A stretch of 64,000 bases of DNA from Verrucomicrobiota bacterium (GTDB lineage: Bacteria; Verrucomicrobiota; Verrucomicrobiia; Opitutales; Opitutaceae): NCBI GenBank assembly GCA_023399155.1, contig JAEWQP010000010.1, positions 124,001 through 188,000 of the forward strand, written 5' to 3'. Made by a program: the position numbers and the translations under genes. The notes beneath the pieces were generated by a model that was not told where the DNA came from, searched no databases, and was given only the letters and a program-made list of their open reading frames with translations. Position 1 is the stretch's first letter. The number at the start of each line of letters is the position of its first letter. Positions 1 through 8,928 of this stretch are shown here, piece after piece.

Positions 1-321
1 GCCCCGAGCGCGCGGCGTTGTAGCCCGAAGTCCAGGGGCGGGGAAGGGGCGTCCGTCGCCGACGGCCGCCGCCCGCTGCCGGGGTGCCCATGCGACCAGG
101 GCGTGTTTTCGAACTCGTGGCCTGGGCCAAGACGATCGACCAGACCTCTGAAATGGAGGGCCGGGCTCCTGCCCGACCGCGATTGTCTCAAGGAACGCGC
201 CCACCGTCGCGCATGCACGGCGGAGCGGGAGATTCGCGCTGCTGGGGAAACTCGCCATAGGCCGCGGAATGCCCGGCGCCGCGCCCGCGAGGGGGCTGCC
301 AGGCGGATCCCCGGTCTGCGC
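1..321. other. Left-edge stretch, no supported gene
   Basis: This lies downstream of the minus-strand glycosidase that ends at 322. A long plus-strand frame (103-1458) crosses it, but that frame is a GC-driven shadow of the minus-strand gene. A minus-strand ATG at about 92 could open a frame running off the left edge, but only about 30 codons are visible, they are Arg/Gly/Pro-rich and there is no ribosome site, so I do not call it. Confidence 0.4.
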
Positions 322-1476
322 TCAGGCGCGTCCGGCCGGGGCCTCGAGAAGATCCCCGTCGATCGGATCAAGTTTCCGCTGCGCCTCCCGCAGCGCCTCG
401 CGCATGGGTGCATATTCCACAGGCACCAGGCGTCCATCGCGCGGATACAGATCCCACAACCCCATGCGCGCCCATTGCCGCCGATCGTGCCATTCGGGCA
501 TCCCCAGGATCGGGTAGAGACAGACACCACGCAGCGGAACTCCGGCCTCGAGCGCGCGCGAGCATTCGTCGGCGACGCAGGCCAGCCACTCCGCGCGTTT
601 CGGGCCGATGTGCGAGGTCTCCGTGATGAGGAGCTCGCCTCCGTAGCGTCGCCACACGCGCTCCATCAGCTGCGAGAGCGACACGTGGCGCGGATCGTCC
701 GCGGGCAGCGGCGTCTCCTCGCGGCCGATCTCCCACTGGTTTGTCCAGTAATAATTGATACCGATAATGCCGAGGTGGGCGCGGCTGCCGCCCAGTTCCG
801 GGAGCAGTCGGCCGGAGACCATGTCCCAGGATTCGAATACAACGCGCTCGTTGAAGTGCTCGGCCCCCTCGTGGAGCCCCTCGTGGCCGGCCGGCGGGAC
901 CACGTGGCAGACGGGATCGACACTGATGATGCGCGACCCCGGCGCCGCGGCCCAGATCGCCTCGGCGCCCGCGATGGCGGCGCGAGCGAGGGCAATCTTC
1001 AGGTCCGGGGCGCGGTCGCGCCGATACGGGGCGAACCGTCGGGCCGAGCCCGCCGCCCAGGCGAAATAGGACGGCTCGTTCACGGGCGTGAAGGAGCACG
1101 TGCCGGCCGTGCGTGCGCTGATATAGTTCGCGGCAGCGTGGCAATAGGCGGCGAACCGCTCGATGAAAGCGCCGGAAAAAGGGTCAAGGTCCTCGGGGTA
1201 ACCGTAGTGGAACAGATCCCAGATCACGTCGACCCCGTGCCGCTCACTGGCCGCGAGGAAGGGATCGACGCTGCGGAGGTCGAGCCGCCCTCCCTGGTCC
1301 ACCAGCGGCCATCGCACCGCCTCGCGGGCCGCGAGCAATCCGGTCTCGCGGAGCAGCCGGTAGTCCTCGTCCACGCGTACGTCGTGTTCCGTGGCCGCGA
1401 TCTGGTCGATCCACTGCCCGCGCATGTTGCGCGCCGTCGTGCTCTCGAATCCGCCTAGGAAAAAGCTTCGAAACAT
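322..1476 (-). CDS. GH1-like (clan A) glycoside hydrolase
   Basis: This is a cytoplasmic, 384-residue (beta/alpha)8 glycosidase resembling family GH1 beta-glucosidases/beta-galactosidases. A VNEPSYFAW motif puts the probable acid/base Glu at residue 134. LLITETSH puts the probable nucleophile Glu at 286. IGINYYWTNQWE resembles the GH1 active-site strand. It is shorter than typical GH1 enzymes (about 450), so it may be a minimal subfamily. There is no signal peptide. The ATG at 1476 is preferred because residues upstream of it are low-complexity and overlap the GH2 gene. It lies 56 bases after the GH2 stop, so it is probably the last gene of a glycosyltransferase-glf-GH2-GH1 operon. The substrate cannot be read from sequence; a galactoside is plausible from context. 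Confidence 0.8.
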   Translation of the reverse strand: MFRSFFLGGFESTTARNMRGQWIDQIAATEHDVRVDEDYRLLRETGLLAAREAVRWPLVDQGGRLDLRSVDPFLAASERHGVDVIWDLFHYGYPEDLDPFSGAFIERFAAYCHAAANYISARTAGTCSFTPVNEPSYFAWAAGSARRFAPYRRDRAPDLKIALARAAIAGAEAIWAAAPGSRIISVDPVCHVVPPAGHEGLHEGAEHFNERVVFESWDMVSGRLLPELGGSRAHLGIIGINYYWTNQWEIGREETPLPADDPRHVSLSQLMERVWRRYGGELLITETSHIGPKRAEWLACVADECSRALEAGVPLRGVCLYPILGMPEWHDRRQWARMGLWDLYPRDGRLVPVEYAPMREALREAQRKLDPIDGDLLEAPAGRA

Positions 1477-1532
1477 GACGGGCCCGGGGCTGAAGGTTCG
1501 CGAATCAGGAAGCTGGAGACGCCGTGGCGGCG

Positions 1533-4379
1533 TCACTCGTTCCATTCCCACTCGACGGCGATCGTCGGACCCACCGGATAGCGTCCGCAGTCGTGGCTGT
1601 AGATCGTGAGCCCGCCGTGGGGCAGGCGGTCGGCCGGGACGGCGCAGCGGTAGCGCAGGGTGCCGTCCTCGCCCACCGTCGAGGCGATGCGTCGAAGAAG
1701 ATCGTCCTCGATCGTGGCTTGCATCAGGTAGCCGTAGGCGCCGCGGCCGCCGTGGAGATAGCTCAGCGCGCCCCGGCTGTCGTGGGGATGATTGGGAAGC
1801 ATGGCCCGATGCACGGGCACGTCGTTGAGCGACAGCTCGAACTGCGTCGGATGCCGGTGCGCGTCGGTCTGGGAATTGTCCTGGCGGTTCGAGGAGACTT
1901 CGCAAAGCACGCGGATGCGTTTCGCCTTCGAGAGGTCGCGCAGCCGCTCGTCGCTGAACCGCCATTCGAAGAAGCCGTATCCGAGGCCCGAACACACGCC
2001 GGTGGCGGCCGCGTGCGTGGCGCACGCCTCCTGGCGGGGGACCTCCGCCGCCGACCACTCCGCCGCGCTCCAGTCGCGGACGCGCCGCCGCAGGACGAGG
2101 CGGTGCCCCTGGTCGTCGCGCTCCGGAAGTCCGCCGGTGGTGACATGCTGCTGCACGAAGTTCGCCGCCACGGTCGTCCCGTCCGGCGTGACCGCCGACA
2201 CGAGCAGGGTGCACAGCATCGGCTGGTCCGGCATCGTGAGCCTGATCCGGCGCGCGAGCTCCACGCGATGGTGCCGGAACGGTATCGCCGCGCGTCCGCG
2301 CGCGAGGTCGGGGTGGAGGACGCCGAGGGTGTCCATGCCCGCCAGCGTCCAATGCAGCGTGACGTTGGCCTTTTCCTTGCGCGAAAAGTGGGAGGACATC
2401 ACGTCGACCTCGATCATCTCGCCGGGCCGGCAGGTGCGGATGGGCGGCGCATCGATCGGGAGCACGTCGCCCTGGTTGATGATCGAGGGTGGATAGCCGA
2501 ATTGCTTGGGAGTGCGATCGTAGTTGAGAAACCCGTTGTACTCCCACTCGACGTCATGGAGCTCGGTGTAGATGTAGGCGGAGAGCTGCCGGTGGCGCCG
2601 CAGCTCGTTCGTCAGGAACTTGAACGACCAGCTCACATCCCGGTCGCCATCGAGCGCACCGACGCCCCCGTACTCGCTGTTGATCAGGGGGACGTCCCGC
2701 TGCTCGTAACCCTCGACGTAATTGAAGGTCGATCCCCGGTAGGTCTTCGCCACCACGTTCTCGATGTGCGCGCGCGCCTTGTCGTAGTCGTCGAGGTAGA
2801 AATGCCAGGAGTTGACGTCCGTATCCACGTGTCCATACGCCGCCACGTGTTCCCAGACGACGACGCTCATGTCCTCGATCAGGCGGGTGGAGTCGAGTGT
2901 CTTCGCCAGCGCCCACATCTCGTGCACCCAGCGGAATGAACTCGCATTGGCGATCTTCTGCACCTCGGCGGGCGTGACCGCTCCGGGCTTGGCCGTCGGT
3001 CCGATCAGTTTCATCAGCTCGGTCTGACCGCCGAACCCCCAGGTCTCGTTGAACAGGCACCACGCGATGATGGAGGGATGGTTGATGTCGCGCTCGATGC
3101 CCTTGCGCATCATCTCCTCGAACCGGCGCCGCCCGAGCGGCGTATCGCCGCCCTCGCCGAAGTTTGGAAAGTCCTGCATCAGCAGGATGCCGAGCGTATC
3201 CGCGTAGTAGAGCAGGATCGGATCATCGAGCTTGATGTGGATGCGCAGAAAATCGAAGCCGACGTCGCGCGCGTAGGCGATGTCGTTGCGCAACACCGCC
3301 GCGTCGCCGGCGGTGTAGACGCCATCCGGGTAGTAGGACTGGTAGAGCGCGCCGCGCAGGTAGATCGGCTTGTTGTTCAGGCAGAGCATCGCGGGCGCCG
3401 GGTCCTTCGGGTCGACCAGGCGCGTGCCGATCTTGCGCATCCCGAAATAGCCGTGCACCACGTCGGTCTCGCGCTCGCCGTCGTGCAAGCGGAAGATCGT
3501 GCGGTAGAGCTTGGGGTCGCCGGGGTCCCAGAGCGCCACGGGCTCGAGGTCGACGCTCCCCTGCGCGATGCTGTCGATCCAGTCGAGCGCGATCGTGACG
3601 GGCGCGGCATCGGGTGGGATGATCTCGACCGAGAGCGTCGCTTCGGCCGTGAGACCGCGGCAATGCACGGTGAACGCGGCGCGCCCGGCGTCGATATCCG
3701 GAACCACCACGAAGCGATCGATGTGGCAGGCAGAGCGCGGCTCGAGAAACACGGTCTGCCAGATGCCGCTGGTCGGCGTGTACCAGCCCCATTGCTTGCC
3801 CACGGGCTGCTCGCGGTTGTCCATCGGGTCCTCGACCCGGATCACGACGAGCGCCCGCGTGCCGTCGCCGGTCGATCGCACCGCATCGGTGATGTCGAAC
3901 TCGATGGGCACATAGCCGCCCTCATGCCGGCCCACGTGGTGTCCGTTGCACCAGCAGTCGGTGGTGAAGTCGGCGGCGCCGATCGTAAGAATCAGACGAC
4001 GCGACCGCCAGAGTCCGGAGGTGGGGACCGTGACCCAGCGACGATACCAGCCGACCTCGTAGCGCGGCGCGGCCCGGTGGTTCTCCCGCGTCACCTCGAG
4101 CGGGTTGAGGAAGACCCGCGTTGAGAAGTAGTTGTCGTTGCCCGCCGCGCTGGCCTCGCCCCAGGCGGCGAGCGATTCCCAGCAAAACGGCACGATGATC
4201 TGCTCGCGCCATTCCGGGCCTCCCGGCGTAAACCACGATTCATCGAGCCCGCGGCGCGCCGGATCGAACCTGAACTGCCAGGGGCCGTTCAGGTTGAGCC
4301 AGTCCACGCCCTCGGCGCGTCCGCGTTGTCGGTCTGGCCGTGGATACTCGGGACGCGGAATGGGCGAATAGGGAAACAT
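1533..4379 (-). CDS. GH2 family beta-glycosidase
   Basis: This is a 948-residue glycoside hydrolase family 2 protein (beta-galactosidase/beta-glucuronidase/beta-mannosidase type). The N-terminal jelly-roll sugar-binding domain starts at the LNLNGPWQFRFDP motif (about residue 30). An immunoglobulin-like domain and a TIM barrel from about 330 follow. The acid/base Glu lies in WCLFNETWGF (Glu445) and the nucleophile in INSEYGG (Glu569), the usual spacing. There is no signal peptide, so a cytoplasmic enzyme is likely. About 250 residues follow the barrel as beta-rich domains. It is located 94 bases downstream of the UDP-galactopyranose mutase gene and next to a GH1-like gene. This suggests that a galactose-containing glycan is both made and trimmed by one locus. 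The exact sugar is inferred, not shown. Confidence 0.88.
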   Translation of the reverse strand: MFPYSPIPRPEYPRPDRQRGRAEGVDWLNLNGPWQFRFDPARRGLDESWFTPGGPEWREQIIVPFCWESLAAWGEASAAGNDNYFSTRVFLNPLEVTRENHRAAPRYEVGWYRRWVTVPTSGLWRSRRLILTIGAADFTTDCWCNGHHVGRHEGGYVPIEFDITDAVRSTGDGTRALVVIRVEDPMDNREQPVGKQWGWYTPTSGIWQTVFLEPRSACHIDRFVVVPDIDAGRAAFTVHCRGLTAEATLSVEIIPPDAAPVTIALDWIDSIAQGSVDLEPVALWDPGDPKLYRTIFRLHDGERETDVVHGYFGMRKIGTRLVDPKDPAPAMLCLNNKPIYLRGALYQSYYPDGVYTAGDAAVLRNDIAYARDVGFDFLRIHIKLDDPILLYYADTLGILLMQDFPNFGEGGDTPLGRRRFEEMMRKGIERDINHPSIIAWCLFNETWGFGGQTELMKLIGPTAKPGAVTPAEVQKIANASSFRWVHEMWALAKTLDSTRLIEDMSVVVWEHVAAYGHVDTDVNSWHFYLDDYDKARAHIENVVAKTYRGSTFNYVEGYEQRDVPLINSEYGGVGALDGDRDVSWSFKFLTNELRRHRQLSAYIYTELHDVEWEYNGFLNYDRTPKQFGYPPSIINQGDVLPIDAPPIRTCRPGEMIEVDVMSSHFSRKEKANVTLHWTLAGMDTLGVLHPDLARGRAAIPFRHHRVELARRIRLTMPDQPMLCTLLVSAVTPDGTTVAANFVQQHVTTGGLPERDDQGHRLVLRRRVRDWSAAEWSAAEVPRQEACATHAAATGVCSGLGYGFFEWRFSDERLRDLSKAKRIRVLCEVSSNRQDNSQTDAHRHPTQFELSLNDVPVHRAMLPNHPHDSRGALSYLHGGRGAYGYLMQATIEDDLLRRIASTVGEDGTLRYRCAVPADRLPHGGLTIYSHDCGRYPVGPTIAVEWEWNE

Positions 4380-4451
4380 GGCGCGCGGGTGTGAGCTAGG
4401 AAGACCCAGGGACCGGCCGGCGGTTCAACGAAAACGCTGTTTCTTTGCAGA

Positions 4452-4470
4452 CGCCAGTCGGCGGCTGGCG
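4452..4470 (-). terminator. Short hairpin after glf
   Basis: CGCCAG and CTGGCG form a 6-bp stem with a 7-base loop, immediately downstream of the mutase stop codon. No T-run follows on the minus strand, so it is at best a weak or processing hairpin between glf and the GH2 gene. Confidence 0.3.
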
Positions 4471-4473
4471 CTC

Positions 4474-5592
4474 TCAGGCGGTGGCGAGCACCGCGGAGGT
4501 CTTCTGGCCGGAGATGCGCCCGAAGAGTGTGAGCGCCTGCCCGACCACCTGATCCATATTATAGTAGCGGTAGGTCGCAAGTCGGCCGACGAAGTGGACG
4601 CCGGGGGTCGCCTCGGCGAGGGCCTGGTACTGTTCGTAGAGCGCGCGGTTGGCGGGCCGGGGAATCGGATAATAGGGATCGCCCTCGGCGCACGGGAACT
4701 CATACACCACGCTGGTCAGCGGGTGTTCCTGGCCGGTCAGGTACTTGAACTCCGTGCAGCGCGTGTAGGCGTATTCATTCGGGTAATTCACCACCGGCGC
4801 GGGCTGGAACACGGGCTTGTGGTGAGTCTCATGCTTGAACTCCAGGCACCGGTAGGGGAGGCGGCCGTAACGGAAGTCGAAGAACTCGTCGACCGGGCCG
4901 GTGAAGATGATCTCCCCGTATTCCACCTCGTCGCGGACGTCGCGGTAGTCGGCGTTGAGCAGGATCTTGATGTTCGGGTCGTCCAGCATGTTCTCGAACA
5001 TGCGCGTAAACCCCTGTGCCGGCATCGCCTGGTAGGTGTCGGTGAAATACCGGTCGTCGCGGTTGTAGCGCACCGGCACGCGGGCGGTGACCTGGGCGTC
5101 GAGCTCCGAGGGATCGAGTCCCCACTGCTTGCGCGTGTAGTTGCGGAAGAACTTCTCGTAGAGTTCGCGCCCGACCTGGCTGACCACGACGTCTTCGGAG
5201 GTCTCGATCGATTCGCGCGACTCCGCGACGCTGGCGAGGTAGTCGCGCATGCCGTCCGGTGTGAGGTCGAAACCGTAGAGTTCGCGCAGGGTCTCCAGGT
5301 TGATCGGAATGGGCACCAGCCTGCCGTCCACACAGGCGCGGACGCGATGCTGGTACTGGCGCCATTCCGTGAACCGCGAGAGGTAGTTGAAGATCCCCTG
5401 CGAGTTGGTGTGGAAGATATGGGGCCCGTAGCGGTGGATGAGGATGCCATGCCGGTCGTGGCAATCATACGCGTTGCCGGCGATATGATTGCGACGATCG
5501 ATCAGGAGCACGCGCTTGCCGAGCCCGCGTCCCAGTCGTTCCGCCAGCACGCAGCCGGCGAAGCCCGCCCCGACGATGAGGTAGTCAAACAC
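4474..5592 (-). CDS. glf: UDP-galactopyranose mutase
   Basis: This FAD-dependent enzyme interconverts UDP-galactopyranose and UDP-galactofuranose, the donor for galactofuranose-containing surface glycans. The protein starts FDYLIVGAGFAGC, a dinucleotide-binding GxGxxG motif, followed by LLIDRRNHIAGNAYD, which binds FAD ribose. YGPHIFHTN, near residue 60, is a hallmark of the family, as is the FTGPVDEFFDFRYGRLPYR stretch in the middle. I choose the GTG at 5592. It gives 372 residues, the usual family size, places the nucleotide motif at the N-terminus and overlaps the upstream glycosyltransferase stop by 8 bases (GTGTTTGA), indicating translational coupling. Upstream in-frame codons encode low-complexity shadow sequence. 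Confidence 0.93.
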   Translation of the reverse strand: MFDYLIVGAGFAGCVLAERLGRGLGKRVLLIDRRNHIAGNAYDCHDRHGILIHRYGPHIFHTNSQGIFNYLSRFTEWRQYQHRVRACVDGRLVPIPINLETLRELYGFDLTPDGMRDYLASVAESRESIETSEDVVVSQVGRELYEKFFRNYTRKQWGLDPSELDAQVTARVPVRYNRDDRYFTDTYQAMPAQGFTRMFENMLDDPNIKILLNADYRDVRDEVEYGEIIFTGPVDEFFDFRYGRLPYRCLEFKHETHHKPVFQPAPVVNYPNEYAYTRCTEFKYLTGQEHPLTSVVYEFPCAEGDPYYPIPRPANRALYEQYQALAEATPGVHFVGRLATYRYYNMDQVVGQALTLFGRISGQKTSAVLATA

Positions 5593-6883
5593 GGCTGAGG
5601 GAGGGGACGTTGGAACGGGTTGCTGCGTAGGTGGTGATGTCGGACCCGGCGAGGAGGCGCTTCTCCGCGGCCTGCACCATAAGGACCTCCATGCCGGCGA
5701 TGATGCGCTCCCATGAGTTGGCGGCCGCCAGGCGAAGCCCGGCCTCGATGCGGGCCTGGCTGGGCTCGGCGACATCGCGGGCGCAGAGGCGGATGAATTC
5801 GTCGTGGTCCCGCGCGATGGCGGCCACGGAACCGAAGTTCGCCTTCACTTCGTGCAGTGCTGACGAGACGACGAGCCGGCCGGCGGCCATGTACTCCAGG
5901 GCTTTCGTGGGATTGATATACTCCGTCGCGGCATTGAGCGCAAACGGCATGAGACAAACGGAGAACCCCTTCGTAACCGCCGGAAGGTCGGCATACGCGC
6001 GCGGCCCGAGGAAATGCAGATTAGGTCGACGCGGGAACTCCGCGGGATCGACCTTGGCATGCGGGCCGACGATCGCGATCGACCAGTCACTGCGGGCGTC
6101 CGCGAGCCGGGCCAGCAGTTCGTAATCCATCCGCTCATCGACCACCCCGAAATAGCCGAGCACCGGTCCCGGAAGGGCGGCGATCTCCGGCGCGACCCCG
6201 ATGTCGGGACGCAAGGCCTTGCCGAAATGCGCGCAGTCGACGCCGGTGCCGAAGAAGTGGCAATTCGTGTTCAACGGCAGGCGCTTCTCGCGCATGCGCT
6301 GGCCGCCGCAGAAGACCACGTCGGCATGGCGCACAAGCGCCCGTTCACACTCGACGAGCGCGGGCGGTGCGCCGCGGAACTGCGAGAGCTCGTCCATGCA
6401 ATCGTACACCGTGGCCACCTCGCCGAATCGGCCCGCCATCGCCGGATAGGCGAGCGGGTCGTTGAACCAGAGAATCGGCGCGTCGAATTCGCCCTCCAGT
6501 TGCCGCACAGCCTGGCGCACGAGCGAACTCTGCACCTGCTGCCGTTCCGCGTCATGCCCCAGGCACGCGGTCGGAAGATGCCCGCAGAAGAGGGTCACGT
6601 TCGGATGCCCGGGTGCGGCGGTCAGTTCAAAGCTCGCGGAGGTCTCGGACGGCGCGCCCCATTCCACGAAAAGCACGCGACGGGTGCGGGCGATGCGCGA
6701 GAGGAACTGCTGGGGGCGTTGCCAGACCCAGTGCCAGCTCAGATGACAGAAGGCGATGATCGGCGCCGACCGGGCGTCGACCGGATGGCGCCTGCGAAGC
6801 CGGCGGGCCATGCTGCGCGGTCCCCGATCCAGGGTCCGATTGAAGATGAGGCTGGCGGGTGGAATATCAAGATAGGTGGACAT
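5585..6883 (-). CDS. Glycosyltransferase, GT-B fold
   Basis: This 432-residue protein resembles GT-B glycosyltransferases (GT1/GT4-like) that often sit beside glf. IAFCHLSWHWVWQRPQQFLSRIA near the N-terminus is characteristic of this subgroup. LGYFGVVDERMDYELL (around 230) and the C-terminal acceptor/donor region with FALNAATEYINPTKALEYMAAG support a Rossmann-type nucleotide-sugar domain, the last containing an ExxK-like turn. It is the first gene of the minus-strand sugar operon and overlaps glf. The start ATG at 6883 gives about 45 extra residues before the conserved region; an internal ATG (MARRLRRRH) is an alternative. A well-matched sigma-54 site lies about 75 bases upstream. Donor sugar unknown, possibly UDP-galactofuranose. 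Confidence 0.8.
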   Translation of the reverse strand: MSTYLDIPPASLIFNRTLDRGPRSMARRLRRRHPVDARSAPIIAFCHLSWHWVWQRPQQFLSRIARTRRVLFVEWGAPSETSASFELTAAPGHPNVTLFCGHLPTACLGHDAERQQVQSSLVRQAVRQLEGEFDAPILWFNDPLAYPAMAGRFGEVATVYDCMDELSQFRGAPPALVECERALVRHADVVFCGGQRMREKRLPLNTNCHFFGTGVDCAHFGKALRPDIGVAPEIAALPGPVLGYFGVVDERMDYELLARLADARSDWSIAIVGPHAKVDPAEFPRRPNLHFLGPRAYADLPAVTKGFSVCLMPFALNAATEYINPTKALEYMAAGRLVVSSALHEVKANFGSVAAIARDHDEFIRLCARDVAEPSQARIEAGLRLAAANSWERIIAGMEVLMVQAAEKRLLAGSDITTYAATRSNVPSLSRV

Positions 6884-6954
6884 AAGATGAGATCAACGCC
6901 TGGTGCCTCGGGTGCGCGCCGGATGCGGACACCCGCAGACGTCGCCCTGACTCA

Positions 6955-6969
6955 GCCAAGGGCGTGCCA
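6955..6969 (-). promoter_or_regulatory. Candidate sigma-54 promoter for the sugar operon
   Basis: Minus-strand TGGCACGCCCTTGGC has the -24 TGGCACG element and GC exactly 10 bases after GG. The predicted start near 6943 gives a leader of about 60 bases before the glycosyltransferase ATG. A dyad lies 58 bases further upstream. Confidence 0.6.
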
Positions 6970-7026
6970 TCCGCCGGGGCGGCGGGGCTTCGCTGGGGAG
7001 CCGGCGCGCGCCGCGAAAAACCGGCG

Positions 7027-7037
7027 TGCAAATGGCG
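7027..7037 (-). promoter_or_regulatory. TGCAA-type dyad (putative activator site)
   Basis: TGCAAATGGCG is one full TGCAA half-site plus a degenerate partner. It lies between the divergent sugar operon and the DUF2959 stress operon, behind a sigma-54 site on each side. Confidence 0.45.
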
Positions 7038-7261
7038 CAGGGCATGACGGTGCCATCGGGCAGAATGAAGGTGGGGGACCGGGGCGCGGCCGGAGGCCCG
7101 GGACCCCAGGCGGCCGGAACCGCTGGCGGTGAACGTGGGGCGTAATGCCCGGGTGGTGACACAAACGCCGTGCAGGATGTCCGGGCCCAGGGGCGGCTCG
7201 GGATGCTCATGCATGCGCAACCATCACCGGGGGAGCGAAATAGCGCTCTCCCGTTCCGGAT

Positions 7262-7276
7262 TGGCACCCGTGCTGC
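7262..7276 (+). promoter_or_regulatory. Candidate sigma-54 promoter, start almost at the ATG
   Basis: TGGCACCCGTGCTGC has correct GG-N10-GC spacing. The predicted +1 (about 7288) lies 2 bases before the ATG at 7290, which has no Shine-Dalgarno sequence, so the transcript would be leaderless if the site is real. Confidence 0.45.
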
Positions 7277-7289
7277 GTGTTCCCCTGCG

Positions 7290-7973
7290 ATGAAAGCCAC
7301 GCACATCTCCACTTCGAAACTCGCGCTGCGCCTCGGCGTGGCGCTCGTGTCCCTCGGACTCTTCGGTTGCGCGAGCACCATGGAGCGCTTTGTCGACACG
7401 CCCCGCCAAAGCATGGTCAAGCGAGTCGACGACACCGCCGCCCAGGCGGCCGAATTGAACAGCCGCATCGACGCGGCCCTTCGTTCGCTCAACGACATCG
7501 CAAACCATCCCTCACGGGACCTGCAGCGGCAGTTCTCCAACTACCGCGACGCAGTCAACAAGGTCGAGGACGCCCACAACAAGCTCCGCGGCCAGGTCGA
7601 GGCGATGAATGCCCAAGGGCGCGAGTACCTCGTGGCCTGGGACCGCGAGATCGCGACCATCCGCGAGGAGGACCTCCGCAACCGCGCCGCCGAAAGGCGC
7701 TCGGATGTGGCGGGAAACATCGACGGCCTGCATGAGCGCTGGGTCGCCGCCCGCGAGGCGATCGCTCCGATGATCAATCGCCTGCGCGAGATCGAGACCG
7801 CCTTGGGCGCCGATCTCACCGCCGCCGGCGTGGAGAGCGTCCGTCCGTCGGTCGAGAACGCCAAGGACGTCGAGAATGCCCGGGACGCGCTCCAGGAGCT
7901 TTCCGAGGCCTTCCGCCGGGCCAATGTCTCGCTGGCCGCGGCTGCCGACACCACTGACCGCCGCTCCCGCTAG
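7290..7973 (+). CDS. DUF2959-like lipoprotein
   Basis: This 227-residue protein has a signal peptide ending in a lipobox (LGLFGC, lipidated Cys27), so it should be anchored in a membrane facing the periplasm. The mature part is almost entirely charged alpha-helix with coiled-coil character (heptad-like stretches around residues 45-110 and 150-210), matching the DUF2959 family, whose role is unknown. The ATG at 7290 is chosen because only it yields a proper signal peptide. It is first in a run of small stress-type genes with short gaps (50 and 22 bases to the next two), likely one transcript. No ribosome site is visible, consistent with the sigma-54 site ending just before the start. Confidence 0.75.
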   Translation: MKATHISTSKLALRLGVALVSLGLFGCASTMERFVDTPRQSMVKRVDDTAAQAAELNSRIDAALRSLNDIANHPSRDLQRQFSNYRDAVNKVEDAHNKLRGQVEAMNAQGREYLVAWDREIATIREEDLRNRAAERRSDVAGNIDGLHERWVAAREAIAPMINRLREIETALGADLTAAGVESVRPSVENAKDVENARDALQELSEAFRRANVSLAAAADTTDRRSR

Positions 7974-8023
7974 GGCGTGCGGCACCCACCCTCCACTCAA
8001 AGTCCATCAAGGAGAGCACAATC

Positions 8024-8470
8024 ATGAGTACCACACACACCGACCATTGCATCGACGTCTGTAACAAGCTCTATCGGGGCGAGATCTCGGCGATCGAGAC
8101 CTACACGCAGGCGATCGACAAGTTCAAGGGCGAGGCCGAGCACTCCACGCTCGCCGACATCCGCCGCGAGCACATCTTCAGCGCCGACCGCCTGCGGCAC
8201 AGCATCCGCGACATGGGTGGCGAGCCGACCACCGATTCGGGCGCATGGGGCATGTGGGCCAAGGCGGTCGAGGGCGCGGCCAAGCTGATGGGCGACACGC
8301 CCGCCCTCAAGGCGCTCCTCGAGGGCGAGGAGCACGGGCGCAACGAGTACGAGGAGGCGCTGGGCGATGACGAGGTTCTTTCCAATTGCAAGGAAATGAT
8401 CCGCAACGAGCTCCTGCCCCGCCAGGTGCGGCATATCTCGATCCTCAAGGGTCTGATGCGGGCGCGCTAG
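8024..8470 (+). CDS. DUF2383 (PA2169-type) four-helix protein
   Basis: This is a 148-residue, soluble, all-helical protein. The N-terminal sequence (CIDVCNKLYRGEISAIETY) and later EEHGRNEYEEAL match the ferritin-like DUF2383/PA2169 family. Conserved acidic and His residues (H47-type REH, EEHGRNEYE) resemble four-helix metal-binding bundles, but a di-iron site cannot be confirmed by eye. Members are usually found near other general-stress genes, as here between a DUF2959 and a BON lipoprotein. AAGGAGAG 10-17 bases upstream is a good ribosome site for the ATG at 8024. Confidence 0.82.
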   Translation: MSTTHTDHCIDVCNKLYRGEISAIETYTQAIDKFKGEAEHSTLADIRREHIFSADRLRHSIRDMGGEPTTDSGAWGMWAKAVEGAAKLMGDTPALKALLEGEEHGRNEYEEALGDDEVLSNCKEMIRNELLPRQVRHISILKGLMRAR

Positions 8471-8492
8471 GCGCCCGCGTCGTATCCACACA

Positions 8493-8846
8493 ATGGAAAC
8501 GAACATGAATGCAATGATGCGCAGGGTTTCGATCGCGATCCTTGCCGGCGTGCTTGCGGCGCCGGTCTTCACAGGATGCGCCTCGACGGCGACCCGTGAG
8601 AGCACGGGCGAGTACATCGACGACAGCGTGATCACGACCAAGGTCAAGGCGGCGCTCCTCGGTGACAAGCAGGTCAGCGGGATGAGCGTCAACGTCGAGA
8701 CCTTCAAGGGCGTGGTGCAGCTGAGTGGATTCGTGAATACGGAGATGGAGAAGATCCAGGCCGAGCGCCTCGCCTCGGGCGTGAGCGGGGTCCAGTCCGT
8801 ATCCAACAACATCATCGTCAAGTCGGGCGGCGACGACAACCGCTGA
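8493..8846 (+). CDS. BON-domain lipoprotein (OsmY-like)
   Basis: This 117-residue protein has a signal peptide with a lipobox ending at Cys29 (VFTGC), then a single BON domain (about residues 40-113). The domain shows the typical DSVITTKVKAALL start, a V-x-G-x-V-xLSGFV core strand and a VSNNIIV end. BON domains are small phospholipid-binding modules found in osmotic-shock and outer-membrane proteins. It is 22 bases downstream of the DUF2383 gene, likely in one transcript. A start at the second or third Met (MNAMMRR) would also give a workable signal peptide, so the exact N-terminus is uncertain. Confidence 0.85.
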   Translation: METNMNAMMRRVSIAILAGVLAAPVFTGCASTATRESTGEYIDDSVITTKVKAALLGDKQVSGMSVNVETFKGVVQLSGFVNTEMEKIQAERLASGVSGVQSVSNNIIVKSGGDDNR

Positions 8847-8928
8847 GCCGGCCGCGCGGATGCGGGCCGGCGCCCGGCGCCGGCCCGCATCCGCAGCGTC
8901 CCCGCTCCGCAGCCGGGAGGGACCTGCC

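Noticed and set aside
103..2939. Two long plus-strand frames over the GH1-like and GH2 genes
   Set aside because: These are GC-skewed shadows without motifs; the minus-strand proteins carry catalytic glutamates in context.
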